DNA of 64,000 bases from Symbiodinium microadriaticum (taxonomy: Eukaryota > Sar > Dinophyceae > Suessiales > Symbiodiniaceae), in NCBI GenBank assembly GCA_001939145.1, contig LSRX01000778.1:126134-190133 (forward strand). Reading direction: 5' to 3'. The notes beneath the pieces were generated by a model. It saw only the letters and a list, made by a program, of their open reading frames with translations, was not told where the DNA came from and did no database searches. Both the position numbers and the translations under genes were made by a program. Below are positions 1 through 10,375 of the stretch, in pieces. Position 1 is the stretch's first letter. Every line of letters starts with the position of its first letter.

Positions 1-58
1 CTGCTACTGCTACTGCTACTGCTACTGCTACTGCTGCTGCTACTACTACTGCTACTAT
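1..58. repeat. (CTGCTA)n / (CTA)n trinucleotide array
   Basis: Direct reading shows tandem CTGCTA units grading into CTG and CTA triplets, cut by the window edge. It is the first of many trinucleotide arrays in the window. ORFs reading through it are low-complexity and not genes. Confidence 0.95.
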
Positions 59-169
59 TGGCGAAGCAGAACCACTACTAGTGTTGGTTGTTGTGTAACA
101 CATGTGTGTGTGTAGGGACAAGCTCCAGCGGTCGACCGGCGCAGCTATCGCCGGCTCGACCGAATTTTT

Positions 170-1110
170 GTGTCTCCTCCTGCTCCCCTGCGCCTCGCAG
201 TGGACATGGCTTCTCGTCCCTCCTCGCCTGGTGCCGACGCCGATGCCTTCGCCGCCTTCGTGGCCATGGCGGGCATCGACCTCTCGGTCGGTACTTCTAC
301 ATCGCCGTCGTCGCCTACGGCTTCTCCGCTGGAGGACACGCCTGTCGCGGGCGTTGGGGGCAACGCGGGGCAGCCCGAGATGGGCGGGCCCATTGCATCG
401 CCGGAGAACGCGGGGCAACCCCCTCGTCGGGCGCCCCGGTCTTGGTCAACGAGCCGGTGATTGACGCTCAGGTGCCCGGTCCGTCCTCTATCGTCCTCTG
501 GGGGGCTTCTGCACGCCTTCGACTTCCGACATGGGGGGTCCCGACCGACGGCGCGATTTTTATCACCAGCTTCCTGGCTGAGCAGCTGGAAGCCATCGCT
601 ACGGCAATCCGGACCCTTTCGCCAGAAGACCGCGATCGCCTGGACCGGGCGTGCCTGGCGGCGGTGGAGCAGCCGCTGGTCGACGTCCACCAGCGACCTC
701 TACGGCATGTCCGTCTGGCTCAGTCGAGCCTGACCTTCCTTCTTGGGAGGATCGCGAGGCAGCGGCGGCCGTGGGCCTCACCTCCGTCGACATCTACCTC
801 CTTGAGCGCGCCAGGTCCGACATGGCGCCGGAGACGCTGGACGTGATCCCCGCCGGTCAGGCGAAGCCTCCGAAAGCGCCGCCACCCGCTTTCGTCCCAC
901 AGGAGGGCCTTGCGGCATTGCCCCTGCCTTTCCCTGAGAGGGACATAGCCTTCTTGGGCAACCCAATGCCGCCGGTGCCCAAGAAGATCCTCGCCGCAGT
1001 CAAGAAGTGCCCGCCGGTGTTCGACGGCATGGGCGTTCCGGTCCACGGCTCCTTGGTGCAGCCCTCGCCGCCCCCCAAGGTGGGCTCTCTCGCGCCCGAG
1101 TCGTCTACAC
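170..1110 (+). pseudogene. decayed GC-rich Ala/Pro-rich ORF of unknown origin
   Basis: I do not recognise this protein. The strand is strongly GC-rich, with codon-like composition running through three successive frames. First comes an Ala/Ser/Pro-rich start (ATG near 206, MASRPSSPGADADAF). Next is a helical-looking stretch around 545-690 (LAEQLEAIATAIRTL). Last is a Pro-rich tail from about 730 to 1110 (ERARSDMAPETLDVI, then PKKILAAVKKCPPVFDG). The frame changes suggest at least two indels in a former coding sequence. It ends abruptly in a CTG/CTA/TTC array. It could be the N-terminal part of a retroelement Gag or ORF1, since such proteins are often Ala/Pro-rich, but no domain proves this. 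Confidence 0.3.
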
Positions 1111-1116
1111 TACCAT

Positions 1117-1191
1117 TACTGCTGCTGCTGCTGCTGCTACTACTATTACTACTACTACTACTACTACTACTTCTTCTTCTTCTACTACTAG
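1117..1191. repeat. (CTG)n(CTA)n(TTC)n array
   Basis: Consecutive CTG, CTA and TTC triplets read directly. The poly-Leu, poly-Thr and poly-Ser stretches in overlapping ORFs come from this array. Confidence 0.95.
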
Positions 1192-1974
1192 AAACATGTC
1201 GCGCGAAAGTGAAGGCGAAAGTCCCCTGACAGGAAAGCAATCCGGCAAAGAAACCAAGTCCACAAGAACGACTATTGATCAACATTCTACGGATGCTAAG
1301 AGTGGATACTAGGCTACCTTTGACATCCAATTGCCAGCTCTTTGAGGTCGCGCGGACAGTGCGGTACGTCTCTGAGACTCAGGGCAAAAAGATGTCCACC
1401 TGCACGGTTGACATCCGGGAGCACTCGAGGCGGTTCCGGGTTTGGGGCACGGACCCAGGAGCATCTAGAAGGGCCCCAATTTGACACTCTTTGCTAGAAG
1501 GTTCATTGTAGGGCTGTTAAAGGGTTCCGGATAGTCCTTTGGGTGAGCATCCTGAAGCAGCACGCAGGCTTTTCAGGTTGTCAAGTTGTCACGTATACCG
1601 TATACCTCAAATTGTGGGGGCAATCAGGGCATGCTGACCCACATGAGGTTTGAACTGGCTTGAAATTGTTCAGGTTTGTGGCTCAAAGGCTCAACAGCAG
1701 CATTTTGCGTTTTTCAGTGTGGCAATGGCCTTGCTTGGCGGTGGTCATGACAAAACGGCCATACGTCGGGTCTTTGTGCAACTCTTGGCACAATCTCGCG
1801 GCCAACATGCCGAGCAGTACTTGAACTTGGGTGCCTCAGTGAGGTTCATGCGATAGCAGTTGTCGTGCCCGAGGTTGAGACTTTGGTTGACTGTGCCGCT
1901 GTGTTTATTTTGATGTTTATAATTTTCGTTTTTCAACATTGATGATTAAGAGTTTAGACGAGCGATGCACAACG
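1192..1974. other. no recognisable gene
   Basis: Only short ORFs (about 70 codons or fewer) with no motif I recognise. Base composition falls from the GC-rich sequence upstream to nearly balanced. Confidence 0.5.
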
Positions 1975-1984
1975 TGTATGTATG

Positions 1985-2015
<31 letters not shown>

Positions 2016-2043
2016 CTGTATGTGTATATATATATATATATAA
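1975..2043. repeat. (TATG)n followed by (TA)n
   Basis: About ten TATG tetramers are followed by a TA dinucleotide run. A similar TATG/TATC array lies at 55031-55140. Confidence 0.95.
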
Positions 2044-5000
2044 CTAGATCTATCTATTTCTTTGTTTATTTTTCAATTATTTATTTATGCATATATATAC
2101 ACACATATGTCTAGGTTTTTAAACACACAAAGACCGTCAAGAAGGGATGGTGGGACTGTTTGGCGCTTGAGACTTTCGATTTGAGTGGTTAAGCCCGTTG
2201 GAATGATATAGCCTGTTTTTGTCCGAAGTTTTGTTCCGCAAGCAGTGCGCTTGGTCATATGAACAGAAGCTGCAAAGGGGGCACCAAACCAGGCTTTTAC
2301 CCTACAGACGTAGATAAGTGTTGGATGTCTATGTCAAACGATGAATATTCATCTTCCGCTTCCAAAACCAGGTTTCGGCATTCGGCACCACTGGCAATCA
2401 GCCGTTCCCAGTCTACGATGCCCGTCTGGCCTCTGCGTGCTCGGAGCAGCGGTACAACGATCTCATGTCTGCCCCGAAAGACTACGTGGATCAAAAATCA
2501 TGTTCTGACGGCATGTATATGATGGCGTCCCAGGCTGCTGCGTGCACCTGTTGCATGTCCTACTTTGCAATGGAATATTGGAACAAGAACTACATCTTAA
2601 CTTGAAAGCCATTAACATGGAAACGATCAAGTCATGAGTCACCCTCCTCCAGCCAGGCTGGAGATGCAGTGGCAGGGACAATTTGCCAGTTTTCCCGCCA
2701 AGCGGCCTGAATATCGGTGCTGGACGTGAAGGCCGAAGACTTGGTGATGGAATGGATACGGGCCCAGTCCGCCCAGATGCAGATTGTCTGGCATGCCAGT
2801 GCAGGTGCCAAGTGGTGCACGGGAGGAGACCAGGGTTTGAGGGAGATGCAGCCGCCAAACACATCGCTGAAAAATCGGAATTACTTTAGTGGGCGGGGCT
2901 GAAGAAGGTTGAGCAAGTAAGTTTGTGTTGACTTTGGATGACCTCCAGTCGGATAGAGAAGCACGGCCTCAGGGAGTCAGCCTGTGCCACATGCCACGAG
3001 GGTTGGGTACGAAGCAATCAGATAAGGCGAGCTTACCTGTCTGCCTGCTTGTTTCTTAGCGCGAACGCCAACAAGTGCAATCAGTCACTGGCGCTCTTTC
3101 GATTGCAGGCGCATGCGTCTTGACTCTGCTTTTATGATGGCCGGCTTGCACACACAGATGTGATGACGGACTCCGATGGACTTAGGACTTAGGGTTGTCG
3201 TCCATCGGGGCCAGCAGGCCTCAAACCATTTTCGAAGAGCCTTTCTCAGCAAGCACTGATGCGGGACAGCTTTGGTCGCCTGACTGTCATGCAAGTCCGC
3301 CATTTTTTGAGACGTCAGACGAGACTCTGGAGTTCACATGCCTTCTTGCAATCTTGAGCACTGGAACCGTAGGAGGAGTGAGATAGGTGTAAGCTATGTC
3401 CGAGCATTTGGGCTGGGCGATGTTGGCCAGGCTCCGAAGCCTGTTTGCTGAAAAGGGTGCTGCCATTCGACTCTTTCACTTCGAGGCTTGGAGGGGACGG
3501 CATGGGTTTACCGAAGGTCGAGATGAGGAGATAGGTCCCTGGCCTGGCTAAACACAAGCTGTCTTCTGCCGCCAGTCGTGTACCAATCCCAGTGGGCAGC
3601 TTATGGACTTTGCATTCCTCAAAGAGCAACTTGGTGCTCGCAACTCTCTCAAGAAATGATGGAGTCTTGTTGTCGGCCTATCACACCGCGGGAGTTCCTG
3701 AAGCCACTGCCAGCCCCGAAGCCCTGAGCGCACCAGTGTGACTTGACATCACATCGAGGCTGCGACATCTGGCCCCGCACTGTATCTTCGCATGTGACTC
3801 TCGTCCAAGCAGTCGTGCTGCTATAGTTGATCATTTTCAATCTTTTGGACTTGCAGGTGCCAACGTAGGGCACTTCGACCACATGACGGGCAATGGTTTT
3901 TGTGTTTTCAAGGACAACACGTGGCTTTCTGGTGCTCTTTTCAACCCCTTCGAGCATGGTGCCGACATCGTTGTAGAAAGTATGACGAAGCCGCTTGGCT
4001 GGGTTTCTCAAGTGCAGGGGAATGAAAGGAGAACGGAGGAACGACCGAACCGCGGCCAAAGAGGTACGTATCAGCTGGCCGATGCATTGGGGGCTTCGTG
4101 GCCGGCGCCAGCTCCTTGATGGCTCCGGTTCTCTCCTGGATCAAAGCCTTTGGCGTGTTCGTAGGCGCTGACCATTGTGAGATCTTCTCGCAAGGCCCGA
4201 ATGCGGTCACTTGCAGGGGCTTTGCACGCAGCGCTGTTGGTTCGTCTCCGCAGCGGGTTCACCTGTGTAAGACCTGCTGGGAGGCTTGCAGACGATAAAC
4301 AGAAGGATGACGGCCACATCAGCCACGGCAGAAGCACTTGCTGCGTACCTGGAAGCGCATCCAGCTGTCAACCGGGTCATGTATCCAATGCTCTCATCGC
4401 ACCCGACCTACCACCTCGCCCGGCTCTACTTGACTCGCGGAGGTGCGTGAGCTATGCAAATGATTGCAAATGCGTGAGATGCAGAGCAAGGTAGGGGACT
4501 TCTTTTCCAACGGCTTCCTAGACTGAGGTCCCGGCTGCATCTGGTTTCATGTCAGCGCTAGCAAGAAGACCGTCATGAGTGTGCTGACCCGCAGTGACGG
4601 TCCGGGCTGCGGTGGCCCGGAGTGCAAGACATCCTTTGGTGCCGCCTCCTCCCGTGCCGCTTGGCAGCCCCTCTTGCGATCATTTGCTATCACCCGCACC
4701 TAGTCCTTGCGCTTTTCGGAAGGCCGAAGCTTTACCTCGGGGTATGAGCCAAGGTCGATCCCTGGCCGCAGCCTGCACCATCGGATGCTTGCGATTGGCC
4801 GCGAGCGCGCGCAGCTCAGGCACGGTACAGGCGGCCCATATTGGCACAGCGGTCAGTAGCCTCGGTCCTGAAAGGGGCTGCCGGGGACTTGGATCCGCCT
4901 GGCAGTTGGCCACGCCGAAGCCTTGGAGAAGACGAAGGCGGCGCATGTTTTTTTTTTTTTGGCTTGCAGGTCGCTGCTTACATGAGGGTGAGTTTGTCAG

Positions 5001-5739
5001 AAGGCTAGTGTGAGGGTAACGACGAACTCCGTGTATCCAGGGCATCTGCCTGCTCAGTGACATCCAGTGACACTGCCCTCTTCAGCCTGCAGCCGATGTC
5101 CCTCCCTACCTGCCTCCCTAGCTCTTCAACGTGTCAGTCAGCCCCAGATGTCTATCTGCCTATCGATCCGTCTCCAAATCTAGTGTATAGGCAAGGAACA
5201 CTTATGCTCATGATTGCGAATGGTCTCAACCTCGGTAGCAACTCAGCTGTTGAACTGGCATCTGCAATTGAATCCCATCTCGCCTGCGACTTGGTTGCCA
5301 GACTGCCGTGGAAGTCCTGCTCGCCCAGCTATGTCCAATGGCCACTGCGACGTCCACAGCGGCGACGCAAAGCTCGAAGGAGGACCGACAGGAGGCACGG
5401 TGTTGGGAAATTCTGTTGAGATTCCTTGCTGAGAAAGCACGGCATGCATGGCGCTGCCCATCTTCGAAGGTTTGCTGTCATCCCAGGTGTGCGGCACAGG
5501 CCTGCTAGGCTTTTGAGTGGAGTCTCCAGCATCTTCAGGACGCTCTCCAACCAGAAGCTCACAGCATGCGCTGGAAGCGTCGCTCTTGAGACAAAGGACC
5601 CGCCCGGGACGGGGGATTCCCAAGAACTGGAAAGTTGTCACCGTGCGAAACAGAGAGAATTTCCCGAAACGACTCTTCTTGGATTCTGCGCAGCAGTTGG
5701 CGTACTACGTGTGCCAGCAGGAGGCGGAGGAGGAGCAGG
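2044..5739. other. 3.7 kb without a recognisable gene
   Basis: ORFs on both strands are short, overlap randomly and show no family motif. A T13 run followed by GGCTTGCAGGT near 4948 resembles a polypyrimidine tract and splice acceptor, but no exon of known type adjoins it. A weak RNase-H-like string near 2820-2885 is listed under rejected observations. Confidence 0.5.
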
Positions 5740-5830
5740 AGGTGGAGCAGTGGTGGTGGTGGTCGTCGTCGTCGTAGTCGTCGTCGTCGTCGTAGTCGTA
5801 GTCGTCGTAGTCGTCGTCGTCGTCGTAGTC

Positions 5831-5879
<49 letters not shown>
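5740..5879. repeat. (GTG)n(GTC)n(GTA)n array
   Basis: About 140 bp of GTG, GTC and GTA triplets, ending in pure TAG units. It creates a spurious poly-Val/poly-Arg/poly-Ser ORF set. Confidence 0.95.
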
Positions 5880-6028
5880 GAGGAGGGTTGCGCGCCTGCT
5901 GGCGCCTGGTAGTTTTAGGTGGTTCGCTCCAAAATGCAGGTTTTAGCGCAGTTCTTCAAGAATGGAGTTAAGCAAAAGGGGGGGCAACTAATTGGGAGGA
6001 CTACGAAGTACACTGAACATGATTACTT

Positions 6029-6051
6029 TGATGATGATGATGATGATGATG
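6029..6051. repeat. (GAT)n array
   Basis: About seven GAT units, read directly. Confidence 0.9.
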
Positions 6052-6172
6052 GTGAGGTTGACGACTATGTTGATCATATAAGATGGTCCGCCATCACGAA
6101 AGTACTGTAAATACCGAGTAAAACGGCTAAAGAAGCAAGGTTAACACCAGGAGCCTGGAGGCGCGCTTAGGT

Positions 6173-6174
6173 AC

Positions 6175-6216
<42 letters not shown>

Positions 6217-6217
6217 G
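6173..6217. repeat. (TAG)n array
   Basis: About 14 TAG units. This is the same array type into which copia element 1 inserted at 13.7/31.8 kb. Confidence 0.95.
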
Positions 6218-6434
6218 ATTGCATTGCACACGTCTCACCAATCCGATGATTCGACGAAAGGCAGGCATAGCCCGGCAGCTCAATTGGCTGCATCCTGCCG
6301 TTGAGGATCCCCTTGGTTTAACTTCTACAGGACTCTAAAACTCTTCCACACGCACCAAAATCCTCGAGCTGTCCCACATGTCGCATCATCAAAACTGCCA
6401 GATTCCATGATCCAAGCATGCAAATGCAGCGGCT

Positions 6435-7400
6435 TCAATCCATCACATCGAAATCTAGACGCGCACCATCCCTCTTGCGAGAAATAGTGAGCGAGCTAGA
6501 TGCTCGTGAGGATACCGCCTTGGGCTCAAGTGCATTTCCGGAGCCATCGCCGCTCTGCATTCCACTTGGCATGCCAGCAGCCTGATCGTCATGACGTGGT
6601 TTCTGCAGTTCGGATGAACCAGAGGCATCCATGTCAATGATTTCCATCCTGGACCCTGCGTTGTCACCTGCATTCCCATCATTCCCAGGCGTAGCAGTAC
6701 TTGTTTGCTGCACCTGTGGCGACCACTGCGCTCGCTGCGCTCGTCGCGTCCGTCGGTGTGCACACTTAGTCGTATGCAACTGCCCTGAGTGTTTGCATGA
6801 GGAGCAACAGCTGATGTGTCCTGGGCCAGCCATGTGCACGCAGCCCTCCGTAATGCACATGCCGAACCCCGGCCGAGCTTCAGCCCAGTGATTGTGCTGA
6901 CACCTTCTCGAGTGGTAACCATGTGGGCACGCCGAGCAACATTTGGAATGCCCTGCCGTGTGTATAGCCCTTCCACACCCGGGCGTGTGGCAAATCCGTT
7001 GCCAGGCATCTGCATTCGCTCCATCCGCTCGAACCATCAGCGCCGCCATGCTAGCACCTGCACCGGGCTTCATCGCGCAACTGTGAAAGGTGCTACGCAG
7101 CAAGGCGGTAGGCAGCATGCATGACCAGCACTTCTTTTGCCAAAGGCTTGGTTGCACGGCATGCTGTGACAGCGCTGGCAACGGATAGCAGTCCTGGCCA
7201 GCTGTTGTCCTAACCCCTAAAGGGAACCGAGTAACAAGCAGACCAACAGATCGGTCAACGTGGAGAAAACAATGCGCAACAACCTTCAGGGCCGGTGCAA
7301 AGGGGCAAAACCCGAAATCCTCCAACAAACTACCATCCTCTTTCCTGAGGTGCTTCACTAGTGAGCTGTGCCTATGCAGTAGGCTGTCAAAGTGACCCAA
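6435..7400 (-). CDS. protein with two Cys/His-rich (zinc-binding-like) repeats
   Basis: This is the longest ORF in the first 8 kb. Its N-terminal third is probably read-through from the decayed gene upstream, so translation may begin internally, at a Met just before GAGASMAALMVR. The middle holds two copies of one pattern: C-x3/4-GC-x6/7-GH-x2-CCSxC, then H-x3-C-x-H (first near HTPGCGRAIH, second near CITEGCVHMAG). Regularly spaced Cys and His suggest two small zinc-binding modules. The C-terminus is acidic/Ser-rich and then basic. It lies just downstream of, and on the same strand as, an oxygenase-like pseudogene at 7.4-8.0 kb, so the two may once have been one protein. The function is unknown. 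The duplicated Cys/His pattern is seen directly; zinc binding is inferred. Confidence 0.45.
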   Translation of the reverse strand: MGHFDSLLHRHSSLVKHLRKEDGSLLEDFGFCPFAPALKVVAHCFLHVDRSVGLLVTRFPLGVRTTAGQDCYPLPALSQHAVQPSLWQKKCWSCMLPTALLRSTFHSCAMKPGAGASMAALMVRADGANADAWQRICHTPGCGRAIHTAGHSKCCSACPHGYHSRRCQHNHWAEARPGFGMCITEGCVHMAGPGHISCCSSCKHSGQLHTTKCAHRRTRRAQRAQWSPQVQQTSTATPGNDGNAGDNAGSRMEIIDMDASGSSELQKPRHDDQAAGMPSGMQSGDGSGNALEPKAVSSRASSSLTISRKRDGARLDFDVMD

Positions 7401-8013
7401 TTGTCACGGACCAATCACAAGTGCAGTGCATCATGTTGTGAGCAGGAAAAAAGCAAGCTCTGCATGGACAAGCGAATGATCCGTCCACAGCGCATGCCGC
7501 CATCGGTGTCATCATAGCACTGCCCTTGACCATGCTCAACCCATAATTCGCCTCCCTCATTGTGTGTGAGGCAGGTAAGCAAGCTACCAGTCGGTGCATT
7601 GGCGCGGTCCCGATGCGGAGGTGTGCGCAGATCCAGGTTCAGGGCAAAGGCCGTCCAGATGTGTGCAGGGCAAAGGTGGTGCATGAGGCGAGCAACCAAC
7701 GTGCAGAAAGACGGGTGGGCCCGCGTGCCGCTCGTTGGCTAACTTATGGCCACTGAAAGCGTGCCTTTTTTGCGTGCCTTCCTGCATGCCAATCCAGCTC
7801 TGCAACCGCCTGTCGGACTGTGCTATCTGGGCCCAGCATGCCTATTGGCTCAGGCATGTGTGTGAACAGATGCCGCCTGAGGTGGCCATTCAGCGCTTGC
7901 ACGTAGCACATAACGACACGCTGACGCTGACATTCTGGCTCCAAGACTTGCATGGCCCAGCTGATGATGTCATTCCTTACAGCCAGGCCCAGATCAGGGG
8001 GAAACCTGTCCAT
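7385..8013 (-). pseudogene. broken 2OG/Fe(II) oxygenase-like (OFD) gene, TET/JBP-like signature
   Basis: The minus strand reads LNLDLRTPPHRDRANA, then GSLLTCLTHNEGGELWVE, a spacer with two glycines, and in another frame FSCSQHDALHL followed by DNWVTLTAYCI. This is the core of a double-stranded beta-helix oxygenase. The metal-binding HxD (codons at 7607-7615) is followed by a GGeLWv strand, a distal His, and a W-x-G-x-R-like strand in which the Arg is replaced (DNW). Upstream 7744-8013 (ISWAMQVLEPECQ and AELDWHAGRHAKK) probably belongs to the same protein. A stop codon and frameshifts near 7400-7440 and 7700 break it. The order of motifs matches the oxygenase inside copia element 1 at 17.4-17.8 kb, including a C-terminal extension ending in GF. 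The oxygenase superfamily is fairly secure; TET/JBP affinity is inference. 8014-8315 holds nothing I recognise. Confidence 0.5.
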
Positions 8014-8315
8014 GGCCCTGCTCCCTCAGCAGCTTAACCGCGCAAGAGGAATGCTCTAGGGCATCTGTGTACACATCATGAGGGTATGGCAGGGTCTGAG
8101 CCATGCTGAGCACGCCAGCTCTCGGCGGAGCTTAAGTGCATGTGTCAGCAGACACTCGACATTAACAAACTGAACACATCGGATGCCGATTGTACGAACT
8201 ATGCTGTTGGTGGACCCACCTGACTGAAAGCAGCATCCAGCATCAACCATGCTACTCCCTACTGTACAACTGTAGCCAGGCGGGTTTTGCTCTTAATTGG
8301 AACGAATGAGGCCTT

Positions 8316-8996
8316 TCAAGTAGCTGTTGGCAGCCACAGTTTGTACGTCTCGGGGAGTGGCTCTTCTAGGGGTCTTATTGTCGTTACAGATGTAAAAGTG
8401 CTGTCGGGACTGCACAGTGCCGTCCGGCAGATGGCAGACTGGTTCTGACCCGAATCAACCCTGTCTCCTATATGAAAAATCTGAAAGATTACTCGAAAAG
8501 CCTCATTGTGGACACTCAGTCCCTCGGCGCCCTCGTAAACGGGTGCCGCCACTGTTTCTCCTGGCTACACATAAGCAGGTTCGTGGTTTTTGGCCTGCAA
8601 TGTCATTGTTAAAGCGGTCTGAGCAACAGGAGGCCAGAGTGGCTGTGCAAGGCATGAGTGGCATACTGTGCATGCCAGCTCGCAATCAGCTCTGGCAGTG
8701 TGGCTCCTGTCAGGTGAAGCAGCACCGGCACAGTCAACTGACCTGAGTCAGTGATGCGGTGAGGTTGAGCTAGCCTCGCTCTCGCCTGCATCATGCTGTT
8801 GGAGTGGCTGCGGCCATCTCTGCAGTATGTGTCGCCATGCTGTGCTGTCTACTAGATTTATTCTGCCAGTCTTAGTGAGCATGTACAGACTGGTTTTCGC
8901 TCTCCAGGGTGGCTGGACATGGCGCCCGTCCAGTAAAGTGCCTGGGCAATAGAATTAGCATAGCAGAAGTTGCACTTCACAAGTCTGGGGGCCGGC
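8316..8996 (-). pseudogene. ubiquitin-specific-protease-like (C19) domain at the 3' end of the LINE
   Basis: After a short basic stretch the minus strand reads VKCNFCYANSIAQALYWTG. This closely resembles the Cys box of USP-type deubiquitinases (N-x2-CYaNS-x-lQ-L), with the catalytic Cys codon at 8963-8965. About 170 codons later, in another frame, it reads FQIFHIGDRVDSGQNQSA. This resembles the USP His box (HxG-x4-SGHYxa), but the SGHY is SGQN here, so the catalytic His is lost. Between them lie fragments such as LPVLLHLTGATLPEL and SWHAQ. At least two frameshifts separate the boxes. Collinearity with the LINE suggests a C-terminal protease module of the element. The two boxes are seen; fusion to the RT is inferred from strand and adjacency. 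Confidence 0.45.
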
Positions 8997-9750
8997 AGCT
9001 GTGGCTTGTCAGGGCCCCCGCTGAGACGTAGCTGGGCTCCCACTGACCCAGCAGCCCCCCCCGGCCGACCCAGACAGGGGGCAGTCTCAGCGGGATGCGC
9101 GGCGGCTCCACGGACAGTACGGCGTGGCGAGGTAATTCTCCTCCAGTTGCTTGGCCACGCCCCTTTGAGCTTGCAAACCGCGTTCCCCGAGAGCAGCTGG
9201 AGTGCCCGGTACGTTGCATGAGCGTCCGGCGTGTGCAAACCGATCGTCACCATGAAGGGAATCACCGGGTCTTCGAGGTCCTGCTCCTTGTCCAAGCCCT
9301 TCGTGCTCCTTCGTGATATTCTCCTCCAACAGCTTCGGCAGTCGCTTCTCCTTCCGGTTCCACCCCAGTACCGGGTCCAGCGCATTGTGGCCCTCTCACA
9401 GCCATCCAACGGTCATCGCCTTGGCGCAGCGGTCCTCGTCCGTCAGGAAGGCCGTCAGGCGGGTTTGCAGCTCCTTCACGTGGCCATCGTCTTCACTCTC
9501 GGGACGATCCGTGCCGCGGGGTTCGTCAGGGGAGTGTCCAAGAACATGATGAAGCCGCAGTCCGTCCGGGCGTCCCAGCTCCGCTTCGTGTTCCAGGAAC
9601 AGTTGCACAAGAGATTGGATCACCCGCTTGCGTGGCCTTGTCGAGTGCTCCCATTGTCTTTTGTTCCCCCAACCAGAGCCGGAGTCCCAACCCTCGCGTG
9701 AGGGTCCCCTGCCGGCATCCATGCGACGCCACTTCGAGCCCCTCTCCGAC
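8997..9750 (-). pseudogene. LINE block D: post-finger helical region
   Basis: This stretch encodes a Gly/Arg-rich segment (SKWRRMDAGRGPSREGW) and then a helical region (RVIQSLVQLFLEHEAELGR). Similar segments follow the zinc-finger region in related dinoflagellate LINE proteins as I know them. Further fragments are spread over other frames (TKEHEGLGQGAG; LLSGNAVCKLKGAWP). No catalytic motif is visible. It connects the LINE to the C19-like domain, and several frameshifts interrupt it. Confidence 0.4.
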
Positions 9751-10375
9751 CAGTTTTGGTGCTTCGGGTCTTCCATGTGCCTGTATCCAACGTTTAGCAG
9801 TGCTACCTTTAACCTGCAAAACAGACTTGGACTTAGCAGGATTAATATCCATGCCCACAGACCTGAAAAGGGCCACCGTGCGTCGGATACACAGGCAGGC
9901 AAATTCCAGATCGGCTTGTGACGAGATCAGCCACGCCAGATGCGAGTCATCTGCGAACAGAGTCACATAGGCACTCGCCCATTCATGGGAGGTGATTGCT
10001 GACAGCTAGTCAAAGATCCATATCGTGAAGATTGTGTAAAGACTTGGGAACAGTGCACAACCTTGCCTGATGCCACGTTTCATAGTGATGCAGTCCTCAA
10101 AAGGGCCGTGTTTGATTTTGTATGAGCAGCGCTCATGTATCGCAATCACCGCCCTGCAGACTGCCGGCTCCACTGATGCATGCCCAAGGGATGCTTGGAG
10201 CGCCCAGCGCGGAAGCTTGTCAAAAGCACGTGACAGGTCCAGCCCTATCATAGCTCCCCCTACACACCCTAGAGCAACCCTACCCTTTCTCTTGTTATGA
10301 ACACTAACCACAACACGCTTAAGGTGCTTCCTAACCTGACCGCAGTGTTGTACAACCCTGGCAATGGCAGAATCG
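9751..10375 (-). pseudogene. LINE block B: reverse transcriptase core
   Basis: RT palm motifs are clear in order. First is IDSAIARVVQHC, then motif A GAMIGLDLSRAFDKL with the first catalytic Asp. Motif B region is TMKRGIRQGCALFPSLY. In a second frame motif C is LFADDSHLAWL with the FADD catalytic pair, followed by INPAKSKSVLQVKG. A stop/frameshift separates motifs B and C near 9966-10010. The block is displaced: it follows the zinc-finger region instead of preceding it. Either the segment moved within one element, or a second 5'-truncated copy landed downstream. Confidence 0.75.

Noticed and set aside
2683..2889. plus-strand ORF with GFEGDAAAKHIAEKS, faintly like the end of an RNase H domain
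   Set aside because: Only one short string fits; no upstream RNase H or RT motifs on either strand.
4948..4970. T13 run plus GGCTTGCAG as spliced-leader relic, terminator or splice acceptor
   Set aside because: Does not match the dinoflagellate spliced-leader core, and no exon of known type follows. No convincing leader relic was seen elsewhere by eye.
5426..5971. 181-codon ORF with a long poly-Val run, and similar poly-Leu/poly-Ser/poly-Tyr ORFs at 651-1229, 13589-13882 and 31608-31982
   Set aside because: They are translations of trinucleotide arrays; adjoining sequence has no domain.
6268..6330. tRNA-like string CAGCTCAATTGG resembling an A box, followed by GGTTTAACTTC as a weak B box
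   Set aside because: No closing acceptor stem, no D-stem pairing and a poor B box. At best a tRNA-derived fragment.
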